Shown here one piece after another: positions 62,058-64,000 of a DNA stretch of 64,000 nt. Within the stretch, counting starts at the first letter, position 1; each line of letters opens with the position of its first letter. Under the pieces are notes generated by a model, which did no database searches, was not told where the DNA came from, and worked only from the letters and a program-made list of their open reading frames with translations. Both the position numbers and the translations under genes were made by a program. Origin of the DNA: Pseudomonas sp. LBUM920 (GTDB lineage Bacteria; Pseudomonadota; Gammaproteobacteria; Pseudomonadales; Pseudomonadaceae); assembly GCF_003852315.1 (NCBI RefSeq), contig NZ_CP027762.1, positions 2,399,501-2,463,500 on the forward strand, read 5' to 3'.

Positions 62058-63892
62058 ACGCCGATCTGATTCTGTTCAATGGCCAGTTCCACACCGTGGA
62101 CCGTGAAAACCCGCGGGCCACCGCCGTTGCTATTCACCAGGGCCGCTTCGTCGCGGTCGGCACCGACGCCCAAGCCATGGCGTTGCGTGGCAGTGGCACG
62201 CAGGTCATCGACCTTAAGGGCCGCACCGTCATCCCTGGCCTCAATGACTCGCACCTGCACCTGATCCGTGGCGGGCTGAACTACAACCTCGAACTGCGCT
62301 GGGAAGGCGTGCCGTCCCTGGCCGATGCGCTGCGCATGCTCAAGGATCAGGCGGATCGCACGCCTACGCCGCAGTGGGTGCGCGTGGTCGGTGGCTGGAA
62401 CGAATTCCAGTTCGCCGAAAAACGCATGCCGACCCTGGAGGAGCTGAACCAGGCCGCGCCGGACACGCCAGTGTTCGTGCTGCACCTGTACGACCGTGCC
62501 TTGCTCAACCGCGCCGCCCTGCGGGTGGCCGGCTATACCAAAGACACGCCGAACCCGCCGGGCGGCGAGATCGTGCGTGACAGCAACGGCAACCCCACCG
62601 GCATGCTGGTGGCGCGGCCTAACGCGATGATCCTCTATGCAACCCTGGCCAAGGGGCCGAAATTGCCGCTGGAATATCAGGTCAACTCGACCCGCCAGTT
62701 CATGCGTGAACTCAATCGCCTGGGCCTTACCAGTGCGATCGATGCCGGCGGTGGCTTCCAGAATTATCCCGATGACTACGCGGTGATCGAGCAGCTGGCC
62801 AAAGATGAACAGCTGACGGTGCGCATCGCCTACAACCTGTTCACCCAGAAGCCCAAGGAAGAACTCAGCGACTTCAAGCACTGGACCGGCAGCGTCACCC
62901 TGCATCAGGGCGATGACTACCTGCGCCACAACGGCGCCGGCGAGATGTTGGTGTTTTCGGCGGCGGACTTCGAAGATTTCCTTGAACCGCGTCCCGACCT
63001 GCCGCTGACCATGGAGCAGGAACTGGAACCGGTGGTTCGGCATCTGGTCGAGCAGCGCTGGCCATTCCGCTTGCATGCCACTTACAACGAATCCATCTCG
63101 CGCATGCTCGACGTGTTCGAGAAGGTCAACCGCGACATTCCGTTCAATGGCCTGCCGTGGTTTTTCGACCACGCCGAAACCATCACCCCGCACAACATCG
63201 AGCGTGTGCGTGCGCTTGGCGGCGGTATCGCGATCCAGGATCGCATGGCGTTCCAGGGCGAATATTTTGTCGAGCGTTACGGCGCCAAGGCGGCCGAAGC
63301 CACGCCGCCGATCAAGCGCATGTTGGCTGAAGGCGTACCGGTCGGGGCGGGCACCGATGCCACACGGGTGTCGAGCTACAACCCCTGGACCTCGTTGTAT
63401 TGGATGGTCAGCGGCCGCACCGTCGGCGGCCTGGAACTGCACGCCGAAGGCCTGCCGCGCCTCACCGCGTTAGAGCTGTTCACCCACGGCAGTGCCTGGT
63501 TCTCGTCGGAGCAGGGCAAGAAGGGCCAGATCAAGGTCGGCCAGTTGGCGGACGTTGCCGCGCTGTCGGCAGACTTTTTCAGTGTCGATGAAGAGGCCAT
63601 CAAGTGGATCGAGTCGGTGCTCACCGTGGTCGGCGGCAAGGTGGTGTACGGCGCCGGCGACTTCGAGGATTTCGCACCACCACGCGTGCCGGTGCTGCCG
63701 GACTGGTCGCCGGTGGTCAAGGTGCCGGGGCACTGGCGCCCAAGTTCAGCGTTACAAGCCCAGGTCCATCAATGCAGCGGCCCATGTGGCGTGCATGCCC
63801 ATGGCCATGAAAAAGCGCGCCTTTCCAGCGTGCCGGTCAGCGACTTCCAGGGTTTCTGGGGCGCGTTTGGCTGCTCGTGCTTTGCCTTCTAA
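62054..63892 (+). CDS. YtcJ-like metal-dependent amidohydrolase
   Basis: The 612-residue protein has the amidohydrolase beta-barrel start (VIDLKGRTVIPGLNDSHLHL, with the HLH metal site), a barrel His in FRLHATYNES, and late GAGTDATRVSSYNPW. The C-terminal tail after about residue 575 is rich in Cys and His (HQCSGPCGVHAHGHEKAR; FGCSCF), which is unusual and could bind a further metal. It probably hydrolyses an amide, carbamate or cyclic imide. Coupled to the ABM gene and followed 21 nt later by an isochorismatase-type hydrolase. Confidence 0.86.
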   Translation: MNADLILFNGQFHTVDRENPRATAVAIHQGRFVAVGTDAQAMALRGSGTQVIDLKGRTVIPGLNDSHLHLIRGGLNYNLELRWEGVPSLADALRMLKDQADRTPTPQWVRVVGGWNEFQFAEKRMPTLEELNQAAPDTPVFVLHLYDRALLNRAALRVAGYTKDTPNPPGGEIVRDSNGNPTGMLVARPNAMILYATLAKGPKLPLEYQVNSTRQFMRELNRLGLTSAIDAGGGFQNYPDDYAVIEQLAKDEQLTVRIAYNLFTQKPKEELSDFKHWTGSVTLHQGDDYLRHNGAGEMLVFSAADFEDFLEPRPDLPLTMEQELEPVVRHLVEQRWPFRLHATYNESISRMLDVFEKVNRDIPFNGLPWFFDHAETITPHNIERVRALGGGIAIQDRMAFQGEYFVERYGAKAAEATPPIKRMLAEGVPVGAGTDATRVSSYNPWTSLYWMVSGRTVGGLELHAEGLPRLTALELFTHGSAWFSSEQGKKGQIKVGQLADVAALSADFFSVDEEAIKWIESVLTVVGGKVVYGAGDFEDFAPPRVPVLPDWSPVVKVPGHWRPSSALQAQVHQCSGPCGVHAHGHEKARLSSVPVSDFQGFWGAFGCSCFAF

Positions 63893-63913
63893 AACCCCCA
63901 AAGGAGCTACCCC

Positions 63914-64000
63914 ATGACTTACAAACGCTTGAACAAAGACGACGCCGTGGTGCTGTTGGTGGACCACCAGACTGGCTTGATCTCGCTGGTGCAGGATTTT
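63914..64000 (+). CDS. Isochorismatase-like hydrolase, cut by window end
   Basis: Only the first 29 codons are present. MTYKRLNKDDAVVLLVDHQT matches the N-terminus of YcaC-type isochorismatase-family hydrolases, with the catalytic Asp in LVDHQTG. AAGGAG lies ten bases upstream. It is the third gene of the ABM/amidohydrolase operon. The remainder lies outside the window. Confidence 0.75.
   Translation, partial: MTYKRLNKDDAVVLLVDHQTGLISLVQDF

Overview
The window looks like a chromosomal segment of a Pseudomonas from the fluorescens group. The support is high GC content, many REP/REPIN repeats of the GTGGGAGCGGGCTTGCTCGC type, a dense alternation of LysR, AraC and GlxA-type regulators with small metabolic operons, and gene sets familiar from this genus. 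Species assignment is inference.

Layout. 1-2.8 kb: a probable antibacterial effector with three tandem immunity-like genes and two orphan copies of the effector C-terminus. 2.8-6.8 kb (minus): a Mo/Fe-S/cytochrome c periplasmic oxidoreductase operon. 7.1-9.7 kb: a lipoprotein, a small unknown, a strikingly Met/Cys-rich protein and an XRE-cupin regulator. 10.1-14.1 kb: TonB receptor, ECF sigma factor and FecR-type anti-sigma. 14.1-22.3 kb: an AcoR-like sigma-54 activator divergent from a glycerol-type ABC transporter operon, with a good -24/-12 promoter and clustered upstream sites. 22.5-31.7 kb: AraC/SDR/VOC genes, a haem-oxygenase-like diiron protein with a methyltransferase, a zinc alcohol dehydrogenase, RidA, LysR and an orphan solute-binding protein. 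33.4-44.1 kb: AraC/SBF transporter, orphan pilin-like protein, MFS exporter, aquaporin, transaldolase, and two divergent sulfonate-type binding proteins with a flavin monooxygenase. 45.6-54.2 kb: regulators paired with an aldo-keto reductase/cupin operon, thioesterase, quinone oxidoreductase, a 13-residue-repeat secreted protein and a pirin. 54.2-58.5 kb: two convergent STAND-type regulators, one short at its C-terminus and one interrupted by an in-frame stop. 58.5-64 kb: AraC, LysR and an ABM/amidohydrolase/isochorismatase-type operon cut by the window end.

Three large non-coding repeat islands (31.7-33.4, 44.3-45.5 and 60.1-61.3 kb) share one plan: long inverted flanks enclosing tandem alternating REPINs. 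Each complete flank carries an 89-bp element that folds as a three-way junction. In the middle island the helices have been replaced while the architecture and length are kept.

Strongest candidates for new biology: the Met-rich duplicated-domain protein (8539-9048), the effector/immunity amplification (251-2718), the covarying three-way-junction repeats, the symmetric 18-bp extensions of two REPINs, and the diiron-protein/methyltransferase pair. All functional statements rest on reading the sequence and recognising families; no searches were run.
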